From assembly GCF_002165375.2 (NCBI RefSeq), contig NZ_CP032134.1, positions 2,604,001 to 2,668,000 on the forward strand: DNA of 64,000 bases, written 5' to 3'. This document shows positions 43,292 through 53,682 of this stretch, piece after piece. The DNA comes from Acinetobacter chinensis. Lineage in GTDB: Bacteria > Pseudomonadota > Gammaproteobacteria > Pseudomonadales > Moraxellaceae. Made by a program: the position numbers and the translations under genes. The notes beneath the pieces were generated by a model that was given only the letters and a program-made list of their open reading frames with translations, did no database searches and was not told where the DNA came from. How positions within the stretch are numbered: the first letter of the stretch is position 1; each line of letters begins with the position of its first letter.

Positions 43292-44296
43292 TCAATACTG
43301 GTCTTTCACAGAAAACTGTACTTCTTTTTCTTTCAGTGGATAATGCCGTTTATTGAAGACAGCTTCAATATCATTCATTTTTAACAACGCCGCATTTATA
43401 CCAGCCTGAATGGTTGCTTCACGCCCTTTTACATCAAAAATATGTGCTTTTTCCCTTAAATCAGGCTGAATAACGATGTCCGCAGATTTCAGTTCTTCAC
43501 GTGCCAGACGGTTCTGCATGATGTTGATGTTCTGATTAAATAATCCCCAGACATTGGTGGTTTCGGTATATACCGGCTGTGCCAGAATATCCACTGCAAT
43601 CACAATATCCGCACCCAGTTCACGCGCGGTATCTACAGGTACAGGACTCACCAGTCCACCATCCACATACTCTGTTTCCCCAATCTGTGCGGGAACAAAC
43701 ATACTCGGAATAGAGACCGACGCACGAACCGCCTGTCCTGTATTACCATAGTTAAAAACCACTTTCCTGCCCTCCCGCAGCTCAGTGGCAACCACATACA
43801 TCGGTATTTTTAAATGCTCAAGTGAAGTGTCTGCCACCTGATCATTGATATAGTCTTCAACTTTTTTACCATCAAAAAAACCTTTCATGCCCAGTTTAAT
43901 GTCACGTACATCGCCTGCTTTCATTTTTAAAGCAATATCACGAAGTTCCACTGCATTTTTACCACTGGCATAAATTGAACCGACAATACTGCCTGCACTC
44001 GTACCCACAATAAAATCAGGGCGGATACCATATTCCTCAAGTACCTGTATAGCACCGATATGGGCGTAACCACGCGCACCGCCACTTCCGAGTACCAATG
44101 CAATGACCGGTCGATGCTGTTCAGTTTTTATCTTATTAAAATCAACTTTATTTATTCTTGCTTCTGCATCCATCTGACGATGAGGAACTTTATTTTCAGA
44201 AACCGATGGCTGCACTGTCACAGGTTGAACAGGCATGGCAAAAACCTGACTGCCTGTCAGGCACATTACACCCAGAGCATATTTTAAAAATTTCAT
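43292..44296 (-). CDS. Secreted patatin-like phospholipase
   Basis: About 334 residues from the ATG at 44296. A signal peptide (MKFLKYALGVMCLTGSQVFA) exports it. The patatin dyad and oxyanion motifs are complete: LVLGSGGARGYAHIGA, IVGTSAGSIVGS (nucleophile Ser), and VDGGLVSPVPV (Asp). RssA-like family; the lipid substrate is unknown. The Cys in VMCLTG lies inside the hydrophobic core, not in a convincing lipobox. It is divergent from chrA. Confidence 0.9.
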   Translation of the reverse strand: MKFLKYALGVMCLTGSQVFAMPVQPVTVQPSVSENKVPHRQMDAEARINKVDFNKIKTEQHRPVIALVLGSGGARGYAHIGAIQVLEEYGIRPDFIVGTSAGSIVGSIYASGKNAVELRDIALKMKAGDVRDIKLGMKGFFDGKKVEDYINDQVADTSLEHLKIPMYVVATELREGRKVVFNYGNTGQAVRASVSIPSMFVPAQIGETEYVDGGLVSPVPVDTARELGADIVIAVDILAQPVYTETTNVWGLFNQNINIMQNRLAREELKSADIVIQPDLREKAHIFDVKGREATIQAGINAALLKMNDIEAVFNKRHYPLKEKEVQFSVKDQY

Positions 44297-44438
44297 ATTC
44301 ACCATCTACAAGCAGTCTGACCATCACCCGAAAACAGGCTATAGTCTAAGAATATTTAATTACATAAACCGTAATTTTTAGTAAAACTGTCATGTATTCC
44401 TGATATTTAATGTAAGGTCTTTTTCTAAAAATACAAGA

Positions 44439-45653
44439 ATGAATCCGACACTTTCTTATTTTAAAATTTTTAAAATCTTTTTAAAAACAGGCTGTATTGC
44501 TTTTGGTGGACCCGCATCACACCTTGTCCTGTTCCATTTTATTTTTGTTCAGAAAGAAAAATACTTAAGTGCAGAAGAATACTCTCAGCTGGTCGCACTG
44601 TGTCAGGTTATTCCCGGTCCAACCAGCAGTCAGGTCGGTATGGCAATTGGATATCACTTCAAAGGCTATCTCGGGGCATTTTATGCATGGCTCGGTTTCA
44701 GCTTGCCTTCTGTTGTTCTGATGATCTGCATTGCCCTGTTAGGACAGCAATACTCTGCGCTGATCGGCTCTCAGGGATTTCATATTATTCAGCTGATTGT
44801 ACTGGCAGTCATCGGATGGGCTTTCTGGCAGATGCTCAGAAGTCTGTGCAGCAGATTATGGCAATATATCCTGGTTGGTCTGTCAGTACTGTTTCTGTCT
44901 TTTGCACCGGTGAGTACAGGACAGATCAGTCTGATCATGATATCAGGGCTGATCGGTATTTTACTTTATAAACCCTACAAGAACAGCAACTCAGATACAT
45001 ACGCAGAAAATCCAGCGGATAAAACAGTGCATCGTCCTGTATTCAACAAGCGGAATATACGGTCTTCAGCCTTATGGCTGCTGATGTTTACAGCCCCCTT
45101 TTTACTTGCCCCGTGGCTGCATAATTCAGAGTCACGTGGCTTATATCACCTGTATGAAGCCGCTTCACTGGTATTTGGTGGTGGACATGTCGTGCTGCCT
45201 TTTCTGTATCAGGACTTCGTTCAGTCCAGCCTGATTCAGGCACAGCAGTTTGACCTGGGCTATGCTTTTGCTCAGTTGATGCCGGGACCTTTATTCAGTT
45301 TCTCTGCTTACCTGGGTGCATCCGTTCCTTTAGGTCCAACACCATTGGCAGGTGCTCTGCTGGCAGTGACTGCCATTTTCCTGCCTTCTTTTTTTCTGTT
45401 GTTTGCGACTTTGCCTCACTGGCAATGGTTGATGGCACAGCACCGCATTCAGGCTACCCTGATGGGAATCAATGCAGCGGTCTGTGGACTTTTACTTGCC
45501 ATGATTGCTGAAATGTCCAGGCAACAGATCCACCAGATTTCAGACCTGTTTTTTGTACTGCTGGTGATGATCGCCTTAAGAAGTAAAGCTCCCGTGTGGC
45601 TGATTCTGCCAGGCAGTTTTTTCATTTATTTATGGCTGATCAACTTTCTATAG
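44439..45653 (+). CDS. chrA: Chromate transporter family protein ChrA (two-domain)
   Basis: 404 residues made of two homologous CHR domains. The first has GCIAFGGPASHLVLFH and CQVIPGPTSSQVGMAIGY; the second has ASLVFGGGHVVLPFLYQDF and QLMPGPLFSFSAYLGA. A hydrophilic linker lies near residue 185-205. The family exports chromate in resistant strains, but many homologues have no proven chromate role. It is single and followed by a strong terminator. Confidence 0.88.
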   Translation: MNPTLSYFKIFKIFLKTGCIAFGGPASHLVLFHFIFVQKEKYLSAEEYSQLVALCQVIPGPTSSQVGMAIGYHFKGYLGAFYAWLGFSLPSVVLMICIALLGQQYSALIGSQGFHIIQLIVLAVIGWAFWQMLRSLCSRLWQYILVGLSVLFLSFAPVSTGQISLIMISGLIGILLYKPYKNSNSDTYAENPADKTVHRPVFNKRNIRSSALWLLMFTAPFLLAPWLHNSESRGLYHLYEAASLVFGGGHVVLPFLYQDFVQSSLIQAQQFDLGYAFAQLMPGPLFSFSAYLGASVPLGPTPLAGALLAVTAIFLPSFFLLFATLPHWQWLMAQHRIQATLMGINAAVCGLLLAMIAEMSRQQIHQISDLFFVLLVMIALRSKAPVWLILPGSFFIYLWLINFL

Positions 45654-45660
45654 AGCTGAA

Positions 45661-45694
45661 AAAAGAAAAAAGCCAAATTCGGCTTTTTTCTTTT
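45661..45694. terminator. Bidirectional terminator
   Basis: GAAAAAAGCC and GGCTTTTTTC form a stem with an AAATTC loop, extended by further A and T runs, between convergent chrA and gltS. Confidence 0.88.
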
Positions 45695-45704
45695 TCTTCA
45701 GGTT

Positions 45705-46943
45705 TTAAGCAACAAATTTCAGAATCATCTGAATCACTGTTGCGTTGATTAAATCTACAAAGAATGCACCACACAGCGGCACAATCAGAAATGCCTTATG
45801 TGATGGTCCATACATGTTGGTGATTGCCTGCATGTTGGCAACCGCTGTTGGCGTTGCACCCATACCGAAACCACAATGACCCGCTGAAAGTACCGCAGCA
45901 TCGTAGTTTTTACCCATCACCCTGAATGTTACAAATGCAGCATACAGCGCCATTGTAATGGTCTGAGCCCCTAAAATTACAACCAGTGGACCTGCCAGGT
46001 CAGCCAGTTGCCATAATTTCAGCGAGAGTAATGCCATTGCCAGGTAAAGCGACAGTGACGCATTACCAAAGACATCGATTGCACGGTCAAAAATACTGAC
46101 CTTAAATACACCTTCCAGAACATTACGTAAAATAACCCCACCGCCGAGTGTCCAGACAAATGTAGGAAGTTCAAACCAGGTTCCTTTACTGAAACCTGTC
46201 ATAAACTCAGCAAAAGCAAGACAGGCTGCGAACATACCCAAAGTCGTAATCGCATTATCAGCTGTGATCAGACGAACCTGATGCGGATATTCAAAAGGAA
46301 CAAATTCCTGCCCTTCCTGTTCAGCTGTATGCTGATTATGATCTTTATCCTGCAGATCAGCACGAGCTGTTGCAAGAGCGTACTTTTTAATCAGCAGACG
46401 TGCCAGTGGTCCACCAATCAAACCACCAATGATCAGACCGAATGTTGCACTTGCCATACCCAGTGCCAGTGCACCCTGAATACCATGTTCAACTTCGAGG
46501 ATTTCACCCCAGGCACCCGCAGTACCATGACCACCGGTCAGTGTGATTGAACCTGCAATAAGACCAATTAATGGATCAATGCCCAGTAAGGTTGCCAGGC
46601 TCATCCCCACGAAGTTCTGTACCACAATAAATGAGGCAACACAGACCAGGAAAATAACCAGACCAATACCACCTTCACGCAGTTTAGCAAAATTGGCACT
46701 CAGACCAATGGATGCAAAGAAAATCAGCATGAAACTGGTTTGCAGTTCACTGCTGGTGGTAATGCTGTATCCCCATAAATTATGGACAAGCAATGAAATC
46801 ACCGCTGCAACAAGACCACCGGCAACAGGTTCAGGAATATTGTATTTTTTAAGAAATTCAATATTGTTGACAAGAAAACGTCCAAGTAGAAGGACAATAA
46901 CCGCTGCTATCAGCGTATAAAACGCGTTAAAAGTGAATTCCAT
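45705..46943 (-). CDS. gltS: Sodium/glutamate symporter GltS
   Basis: 412 residues with about ten membrane segments. Signature stretches are FLKKYNIPEPVAGGLVAAV near the N terminus, GGHGTAGAWGEIL around 135 and SAGHCGFGMGATPTAVANMQ around 360, the two re-entrant loops of the ESS family. It imports glutamate with sodium at the inner membrane. Monocistronic, with a very long upstream gap. Confidence 0.95.
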   Translation of the reverse strand: MEFTFNAFYTLIAAVIVLLLGRFLVNNIEFLKKYNIPEPVAGGLVAAVISLLVHNLWGYSITTSSELQTSFMLIFFASIGLSANFAKLREGGIGLVIFLVCVASFIVVQNFVGMSLATLLGIDPLIGLIAGSITLTGGHGTAGAWGEILEVEHGIQGALALGMASATFGLIIGGLIGGPLARLLIKKYALATARADLQDKDHNQHTAEQEGQEFVPFEYPHQVRLITADNAITTLGMFAACLAFAEFMTGFSKGTWFELPTFVWTLGGGVILRNVLEGVFKVSIFDRAIDVFGNASLSLYLAMALLSLKLWQLADLAGPLVVILGAQTITMALYAAFVTFRVMGKNYDAAVLSAGHCGFGMGATPTAVANMQAITNMYGPSHKAFLIVPLCGAFFVDLINATVIQMILKFVA

Positions 46944-47532
46944 GGGAAAGTCCCTTGTATATCATGAATACTTTTTGTTTCACAGTCTGACCAAATATCA
47001 TTTCAGATAAGCATCCCTGGACTGTTTTTGATCAGTTCTGTACAGATTCAAATCTAAGTTATTCAGTGCATTCTGCAATTAGAATAATGTAAATCAGATC
47101 ACATTTTTAAATTTCTGTGAACAGATCAATTATTCCGTCATCAATTGAAAATATTTAATTTTTCCAGCTAAGTACTGACAAAAAAGTAAACGCTTTTACG
47201 CATATTGAGGAAGATGCGATACAGCAGTTTCAGCGTATGGGTATTCACTGTTCTTTGCTGTACAGGCTTAAAACTGAGGGATAATCTCATTATAAGCTCC
47301 TTACAAGTAAGATCCTTTTCAGTCTTGATTCGACTTAAGCAGGATAAATCTGAGGGTTAAAAAAGGTGTAAAAGGGCGACATTATGCAGTTTTTTTAAAA
47401 ATTGTCTTCATTTTTTTACATTTTTTATTATAAATCTGACTTATTCATTTTTAATCTTAATATTCCTGCGAAATACTCAGCATTTTCATAAAAGTGACAG
47501 CCTGTACGTCCATCACTGTTTTTCAGACATAA
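46944..47532. other. Long AT-rich gap upstream of gltS
   Basis: Almost 590 bp without a supported gene. A 48-codon frame (47214-47360, plus strand) has GAGG close to its ATG but no convincing protein features. The gltS promoter must lie here. No clear sRNA structure is recognised. Confidence 0.4.
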
Positions 47533-47560
47533 AAAAAGAGGTGATCAATCACCTCTTTTT
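47533..47560. terminator. Terminator after the porin gene
   Basis: A 13-bp stem (AAAAAGAGGTGAT / ATCACCTCTTTTT) lies 22 bp beyond the dcaP stop. Confidence 0.88.
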
Positions 47561-47581
47561 GAACTTTAAGACCGATGCAGC

Positions 47582-48889
47582 TTAGAAGCTGTATTTAGCC
47601 ATCAAGCCTACACGGTTATCTTTATAAGATTTACCTGCAAATGTTTCACGCTTACCATTGATATATTCAACACCCAGGTCAATTGGTTTAGCTGGTGAAT
47701 AAATCACGTTTAGCCATGCCTGTTGAACTTTTTCATTACCTAACTGATTTGCTTTTGCATAACCATTGTCATCATCAGCAAACATACCACCATAAGCCAG
47801 TGTTGTACGTAAGTTAGGCAGCACTTTATAAGTTGCGCCAACCTGAGCTGCATTAAACTCATTCTGTTTAATATTATTGTTTGCATCAACTACATAAGCC
47901 GAGTTACTGCCATACATATAATTGCTGTTACCTTTTACATGTGTAAAATCAGCAAATACTTTTAATGGATCTGTCAGCTGGTAATTTGCACCAACTGCAA
48001 TACCCCAACCAGTTTTGTCATCCTTTGCAGTTTCTGACTTATAATTTTCAGCCAGTACGCGTGCAGTTGCTGTACCTTTTCCATCTGCAAAGCCCTGAGT
48101 AAGCTTAGCAGTCAGTACAGGTAAACGATATTTCAAATCAGCTGCAGCTCCTTCGACATCAGCAAGAGTTGCCATGCCTGCCTTACTGTTACCTTCTTCG
48201 GCAGCAATAAATAACTGAGTTTGTGGCGCAAGATTAAGTCCATAACGAACCTGAGGAATACGCGTAGTACCACCACCAATGTTAGTTGCGAAGTCAATCA
48301 TTTCAGGTGCATGACCTGCCAGGAAGTTCGACGTTGTCTGACCGAATAACCAGTTGTTTAAAGTTAAATAAGCGTGACGGATACGCAGATTTTCATTCGC
48401 TCCGTTACCTGCAAAATCCACTTCAACCTTACCACCAACTTTGTCATCGCCTACTGGAGTGTTAAAATCAAGACCTAAACGGGTCGTTTTTGCTGTTGCA
48501 CGTAATTTATCTTTTGTTGCACCAGTACTTTTATGAACAGAGCCGAAGTCATCGTCTGCACCTTCAAGGATATAGTTTGCATCACCACGTACAAAACCGT
48601 ACAGGTTAATTTCTGCACCGCCTTTGGATTTCATTGAAAACGGTGATGCAGGCTTAGTTGAAGGTGCTATAACCTGTGGCTGTGCTTTAACTTCAGCAAT
48701 CTGAACCTGTTGCTGCTGCTGAACCTGATTCTGCTGTTGAACCATACTTTTCAGAGATTCAATTTCCTTACGCAGTTGCTGAATCTGCTCCTGCTCAGTT
48801 TTACCTGCATGAGCACCAGTTACCATCACAGCTGATACAGCAAGCGCAAGACCCTGCGCGATAAATTTACCGTTAAGTAAGTGACCCAT
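47582..48889 (-). CDS. dcaP: DcaP-type outer-membrane porin
   Basis: 435 residues. A signal peptide ending AHA is followed by a coiled coil (KTEQEQIQQLRKEIESLKSMVQ and a Gln-rich stretch) that trimerises DcaP-family porins, then a 16-strand-type beta barrel ending in KYSF. DcaP takes up dicarboxylic acids and peptidoglycan-related or drug molecules in Acinetobacter. CTGGAG lies 6 bp before the ATG. It is single and expected to be highly expressed. Confidence 0.9.
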   Translation of the reverse strand: MGHLLNGKFIAQGLALAVSAVMVTGAHAGKTEQEQIQQLRKEIESLKSMVQQQNQVQQQQQVQIAEVKAQPQVIAPSTKPASPFSMKSKGGAEINLYGFVRGDANYILEGADDDFGSVHKSTGATKDKLRATAKTTRLGLDFNTPVGDDKVGGKVEVDFAGNGANENLRIRHAYLTLNNWLFGQTTSNFLAGHAPEMIDFATNIGGGTTRIPQVRYGLNLAPQTQLFIAAEEGNSKAGMATLADVEGAAADLKYRLPVLTAKLTQGFADGKGTATARVLAENYKSETAKDDKTGWGIAVGANYQLTDPLKVFADFTHVKGNSNYMYGSNSAYVVDANNNIKQNEFNAAQVGATYKVLPNLRTTLAYGGMFADDDNGYAKANQLGNEKVQQAWLNVIYSPAKPIDLGVEYINGKRETFAGKSYKDNRVGLMAKYSF

Positions 48890-49274
48890 TTTTGTCTCCA
48901 GAATTATAATCTTCGCATCCGTGCTTGATGACTTTTTGCTCTAAAATCAAATGAAAATTCACGATTAAATAAAAAATCCACCAACAAAAACCATCGCACT
49001 TTATGCATAACAGAACAGTGAAAAAGTTTTTAAAATTTGCTAAAAAAACACATCATGTGATCTACACACCCGTCAAATCTAACAACTTCCATTAATAATT
49101 AAAATCAGTTTTACCGAACAAAAATAAACAATTAATCCATTTTTCAGATTAATATTATAAAAATATTAATATATTCTGTAACTTATATTTTCTTTACAAT
49201 TCTCTTAAAGTACATTTATTAGACTATTGTATATATTACAAACAGCTAAAAAACTCATTTTTAAAGGATTTTTT
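48890..49274. other. AT-rich divergent region between dcaP and nitroreductase
   Basis: About 385 bp, no ORF. TTAATATT and AATATTAA at 49149-49169 form an 8-bp palindrome around a 5-nt spacer and may be an operator; nothing else stands out. Confidence 0.45.
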
Positions 49275-49982
49275 ATGAATCTGGATCAGGTTCGTCTTGT
49301 TGACAATGCCATTTCAACCCGTCATTCAGTACGTGCTTTTTTAAATACCCCTGTCAGTTCTGAGACCATTAAGGACATTCTGACCGTTGCCAGCCGTGCC
49401 CCATCGGGAACAAATACCCAGCCATGGAAAGTCTATGTTGTCACAGGTCAAAAAAGGGCTGAAATGATCGAAAGAGTCTGTGCAGCTCAGATTGAATTAT
49501 TTAATAACCCTGCCCTGGCATCAGAATATAAAGAGACCTTTTCCTATTATCCTGAGACCTGGATTTCTCCATATATCGACCGTCGTCGTGAAAATGGATG
49601 GGGGTTGTATGGGTTGCTGAACATCCAGAAAGGTGAAAAAGAAAAAATGGCTGCACAACAGTTACGTAATTATCAACTGTTTGATGCACCTGTCGCGCTG
49701 TATTTTACGGTCAATAAAGCAATGGGAATCGGATCAAAAATGGACATTTCCATGATGATTCAGAATGTCATGACTGCGGCTAAAGCCCGTGGACTGGACA
49801 CCTGTCCACAAGCTGCATGGAACCATTTTCATCCGATTGTTATGGATGTACTGCAAGCACCTGAAGATGAAGAACTGGTCTGTGCCGTGGCATTGGGCTT
49901 TGCAGATCCTGACCATATTGTGAATACTTTTATCACTCCGCGGGTACCTGTTGAAGACTTTGCTGTTTTTCTGGATGAATAG
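49275..49982 (+). CDS. Nitroreductase family protein
   Basis: 235 residues from the ATG at 49275, with AAGGA upstream; an earlier in-frame start lacks such a site. FMN-binding signatures include AISTRHSVRAFLNTPV and ASRAPSGTNTQPWKVYVV, and MMIQNVMTAAKARGLDTCPQAAW in the second half. It should be an FMN-dependent NAD(P)H oxidoreductase; the physiological substrate is unknown. It stands alone. Confidence 0.9.
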   Translation: MNLDQVRLVDNAISTRHSVRAFLNTPVSSETIKDILTVASRAPSGTNTQPWKVYVVTGQKRAEMIERVCAAQIELFNNPALASEYKETFSYYPETWISPYIDRRRENGWGLYGLLNIQKGEKEKMAAQQLRNYQLFDAPVALYFTVNKAMGIGSKMDISMMIQNVMTAAKARGLDTCPQAAWNHFHPIVMDVLQAPEDEELVCAVALGFADPDHIVNTFITPRVPVEDFAVFLDE

Positions 49983-50009
49983 ATTCTGAGCCTGTTTTAG
50001 AGCTTCATC

Positions 50010-50040
50010 AAAATCCTCCTGCAGATAAAGGGGGATTTTT
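50010..50040. terminator. Weak terminator hairpin
   Basis: AAAATCCTCC pairs with GGGGGATTTT with one wobble pair and a 10-nt loop, between the convergent nitroreductase and Bcr/CflA genes. Confidence 0.6.
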
Positions 50041-50064
50041 ACTTTCAGATACAGTCTGATGAAC

Positions 50065-51288
50065 TCATAAAACGGTACCTTGCTGCTGATATCTTAAATT
50101 CAGTCTGTATATGGCATACAGTCCCGCTGAAATAAACAGCAGCATCAGCAGTCCCATATTGAACAGCGCACTCCAGACCAGAAAGTTCAGAATAACACCG
50201 CCCATTAAACCACAGGCGAACTGAAAACTGCCCATAATGGCACTTGCAGTCCCAGCTCTTGCGCCCTGCTCTGACATTGCAAGTGCCATGGCATTAGGCC
50301 CTGTAAATCCAATTCCTGATACAGCCAGAAATAGTCCGCCCATTACAATCCACAAAGGAGCTGCCGGCAATACACCTGCAATGATCAGAGTCACTGCACC
50401 ACTCATCTGAATCGCACCGCCTGTTTTTAAACGCTGCAATATGCCAAATTTCCCTGCTAATTTTTTATTGAGGGTTGAAAACAGCATGATACCAAAAGCA
50501 TTGACACCAAATGCGATTGCAAAATGCTGCTGACTCATACCATAACCATCCATCAGTACAGCAGAAGATGAGCTGATATAACAGAACATTGCCCCACCGG
50601 TGAAACAGCCTGCCAGCATGGGCCATCTGAATCCTGGATCTTTTAAAATTGCAGCATAAAGCGTCAGTACCTGATTCAGGTTTAAATGCAGGCGACGTTC
50701 TGGTACCAGAGTTTCTTTAAAAAAGAAGTGGACACAGAACAGACAGACTGCTCCCATTAAAATCAGAAACACAAAAATGGCATGCCAGCTGAAAAAATTC
50801 AGCACCAGTGCGCCCAGACTCGGTGCAATCACAGGGGCTATCCCCATCACAATCATCATACTGGCAAAAGCCTGAGCGGATGCCTGTACATCCAGCCGGT
50901 CACGGATCGCAGCACGTGCTATCACCACGCCAACACAGCCCCCAAGAGCCTGAAGAATACGGGCTGCAATCAGACTCCATTCATGACTTGCCATAAGGCA
51001 CAGCAGACTGGCTGTAATATAGAGTATCAACCCAAAATAGAGCGGTTTCTTCCGCCCGATTCTGTCACTGACCGGACCATAGATCAGCTGTCCCAGTGCA
51101 AGCCCCAGGAAATATGCAGGCAGCGTATTTGCCATCATCTGGGTACTGACACCGAAATCTGTTGCCATCTGTGGCAATGCAGGCAGATACATATCAATGG
51201 ACAATGGTCCAAGTGATGTCAGTAATGCCAGCAACATGATCCATGACGTGGAGTATTGTCTGTTTGGGCGTTGATCTGCTATATCCAT
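50065..51288 (-). CDS. Bcr/CflA-family multidrug MFS transporter
   Basis: 407 residues with 12 membrane segments. Family signature stretches are SLGPLSIDMYLPALPQMATDF, YGPVSDRIGRKKPLYFGL and RILQALGGCVGVVIARAAIRD. Relatives export bicyclomycin, sulfonamides or chloramphenicol; substrates are unknown. It is divergent from the FUSC gene, with 135 bp between. Confidence 0.92.
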   Translation of the reverse strand: MDIADQRPNRQYSTSWIMLLALLTSLGPLSIDMYLPALPQMATDFGVSTQMMANTLPAYFLGLALGQLIYGPVSDRIGRKKPLYFGLILYITASLLCLMASHEWSLIAARILQALGGCVGVVIARAAIRDRLDVQASAQAFASMMIVMGIAPVIAPSLGALVLNFFSWHAIFVFLILMGAVCLFCVHFFFKETLVPERRLHLNLNQVLTLYAAILKDPGFRWPMLAGCFTGGAMFCYISSSSAVLMDGYGMSQQHFAIAFGVNAFGIMLFSTLNKKLAGKFGILQRLKTGGAIQMSGAVTLIIAGVLPAAPLWIVMGGLFLAVSGIGFTGPNAMALAMSEQGARAGTASAIMGSFQFACGLMGGVILNFLVWSALFNMGLLMLLFISAGLYAIYRLNLRYQQQGTVL

Positions 51289-51423
51289 ATTTCTTTTTTA
51301 AATGGCTCTTGTGCAGACAAGATTACATTGTTCAGCGTATTATTTCTGCATGCTCTAAGTGAAGTTTCACATATTCACAGACAAGCGCATAATTTACATA
51401 CAGCCTAACACGAAGGATCTCTG

Positions 51424-53598
51424 GTGAAACCCTGGCTAAAAAGACTGAAACAGGCGACCTACAATACCACTTTCATGTATAACATCCGCATGATCATTGC
51501 CTTCTCAGGAACTGCTTTTGTCCCTTATTTCATGGGATATCAGCTGGCAACCATCCCACTGACTCTGGGCGTGGTAGCTGCTGGATTAAGTGATATTGAT
51601 GACCGATTTTCAGTCAGGATCATGAACCTGATTTATACCTATATCGGCTTTTTTGTCACAGCCGCTTCCATTCAGTTTCTGTTTCCTTACCCTGTTCTTT
51701 TTGCTTTTGGTCTGATTGTTTCCTGTATTGGATGGATTCTGCTGGGGTCTCTGGGCAGGCGTTATGCCACGATTGCCTATGGCTGCCTGGTCATTTCTGT
51801 TTATTCCATGCTGGGTGTGCATCTGTTTGATCAATGGTATGTCCAGCCCACCCTGCTGGTTGCGGGTGCAGCATGGTACGGACTGATCTCCACCATCAGT
51901 TTTCTGCTGTTTCCTGTCCGTCAGGTACAGGACAAACTGTCACAGTGTTATTCCTCACTGGGCGATTTTCTGTTTGCAAAATCCAACCTGTTTGATGTTG
52001 ATATGACACCGGACAGTTACCAGCAAAGCATGATTGAGCTGTCCATGGAAAATGGTCGGCTGATCGGCATTTATAATGAAATGAAAACTGCACTGCTGAC
52101 CCGACTGAAAGGTGACCGTGGACAGAAAGATACCCGTCGCAGTCTTCAGTATTATTTTGTTGCTCAGGATATTCATGAACGGGCAGACTCTGCTCATATT
52201 GATTATCAGAAACTGGCAAAAATCTTTGAGCACAGCGATATTCTGTTCCGCTTTCAGCGCATTCTGTCTATACAGGGGAAAGCCTGTAAAGATTTGAGCG
52301 AAAGCATCTTAAACCGAGAGATTTATCAGCATAATCATCGCTTTAAACACGCCTTTGAAAATCTGAAATATTCACTTGAAAGATTAAGAAAAGATCCTCA
52401 GTACGATCAGGTCTGGGTTAATGCCCTGTTTTCACTGTACCAGAACCTGAAGTCTGTCGATGCTCAGCTCAGAAACCTGGAAACTGAACGCAATATCAGT
52501 GCAGACAAAACCCGACATATTGAACACCAGCTCAAAGACGATGACTTAAAAGGCTGGGATGATATTGTCATCCGTATCAAACAGAATCTGAGTCCAGAAT
52601 CCGTACTGTTCCGACATGCAATACGGGTGTCCATTGTGCTGTTCATCGGTTATATTTTTGTACAGTTGACCGGTATTGAATATGGTTACTGGATTCTCCT
52701 GACTGCCCTGTTTGTCAGTCAGCCAAACTTCAATGCGACAAAACGCAGGTTAAGACTGCGGATTACCGGAACACTGTCCGGCATTATTATTGGTTATGCC
52801 ATTCTGTATTTTGTACCTTCCATCGAAGGTCAGCTGGTGATTCTGATTTTAAGTGGCGTGCTGTTTTTTGAATTACGCAGTAAACAGTATGCCCAGGCAA
52901 CAGCATTTATCACCATTCTGGCACTGATCAACTTTAATCTGGATGGACTGGGTTTTGCTGCGGCATTCCCGCGTATGCTCGATACACTGATCGGTTGTGC
53001 ACTGGCCTGGTTCGGTGTCAGCTTTATCTTTCCTGACTGGAAATTCCGCAGATTGCCACGAACTATCCGTCGTTCACTGACGGCACAGTGCGATTATCTT
53101 GCTGAGGTGATTGAACAGTATAAACATGGCAGAAATAACGGTCTGAAATACCGTATTGTCCGTCGTGCAGCACATAACACCGATGCCGAAGTTGCCTCAC
53201 TGATTTCCACACTGGCGACTGAACCTGATTTTGATCCCGTTCAGAAAACCCATGCTTTTGAATTTCTGTGCCTGAATCACACCCTGATCAGTTATATAGC
53301 AGCATTAGGCGCACATCGTGAAAAAATTGAAGACACTGAAGTTCTGCAATTACTCGATCAAGCCTTTGAGGATATCAAAGGAGCACTGCTGAATGATGAA
53401 GTCCCTGATCTGAGTGCGCAGAACATGCTGCAGACCATTCGCCAGCAACTCAGCCAGAACCATACAGAAGACCAGAAGTCACTGATTATTCTGCAACAGT
53501 TATCGCTGATGCTCGGCATACTGAATCAGCTGAGTCAGCTGAAGCAGAATCTGAGTCATGAACGCGACCTGGATGCAACCGAATTTGCCTCATTGTAA
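51424..53598 (+). CDS. FUSC/YccS-type inner-membrane protein
   Basis: 724 residues from a GTG with AAGGA 6 bp upstream. Two groups of about five or six membrane segments (roughly 18-165 and 395-540) flank cytoplasmic helical domains (170-390, 545-724). This is the YccS/YhfK arrangement (TIGR01666), related to aromatic-acid efflux FUSC proteins. No partner membrane-fusion protein (AaeA type) lies next to it. The transported substrate is unknown. Confidence 0.88.
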   Translation: MKPWLKRLKQATYNTTFMYNIRMIIAFSGTAFVPYFMGYQLATIPLTLGVVAAGLSDIDDRFSVRIMNLIYTYIGFFVTAASIQFLFPYPVLFAFGLIVSCIGWILLGSLGRRYATIAYGCLVISVYSMLGVHLFDQWYVQPTLLVAGAAWYGLISTISFLLFPVRQVQDKLSQCYSSLGDFLFAKSNLFDVDMTPDSYQQSMIELSMENGRLIGIYNEMKTALLTRLKGDRGQKDTRRSLQYYFVAQDIHERADSAHIDYQKLAKIFEHSDILFRFQRILSIQGKACKDLSESILNREIYQHNHRFKHAFENLKYSLERLRKDPQYDQVWVNALFSLYQNLKSVDAQLRNLETERNISADKTRHIEHQLKDDDLKGWDDIVIRIKQNLSPESVLFRHAIRVSIVLFIGYIFVQLTGIEYGYWILLTALFVSQPNFNATKRRLRLRITGTLSGIIIGYAILYFVPSIEGQLVILILSGVLFFELRSKQYAQATAFITILALINFNLDGLGFAAAFPRMLDTLIGCALAWFGVSFIFPDWKFRRLPRTIRRSLTAQCDYLAEVIEQYKHGRNNGLKYRIVRRAAHNTDAEVASLISTLATEPDFDPVQKTHAFEFLCLNHTLISYIAALGAHREKIEDTEVLQLLDQAFEDIKGALLNDEVPDLSAQNMLQTIRQQLSQNHTEDQKSLIILQQLSLMLGILNQLSQLKQNLSHERDLDATEFASL

Positions 53599-53682
53599 TC
53601 TGGGTAATTTTGGAACAATATACTCACTGAATTACTGTATTTAATGCTAAACTTTTTAAAGTTATAAATTTGTTAGTTTACT

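Noticed and set aside
47214..47360. 48-codon frame with a nearby GAGG and a hydrophobic N-terminal part
   Set aside because: The Shine-Dalgarno spacing is too short, there is no lipobox or clear signal peptide, and no family resemblance; kept only as a note in the intergenic entry.
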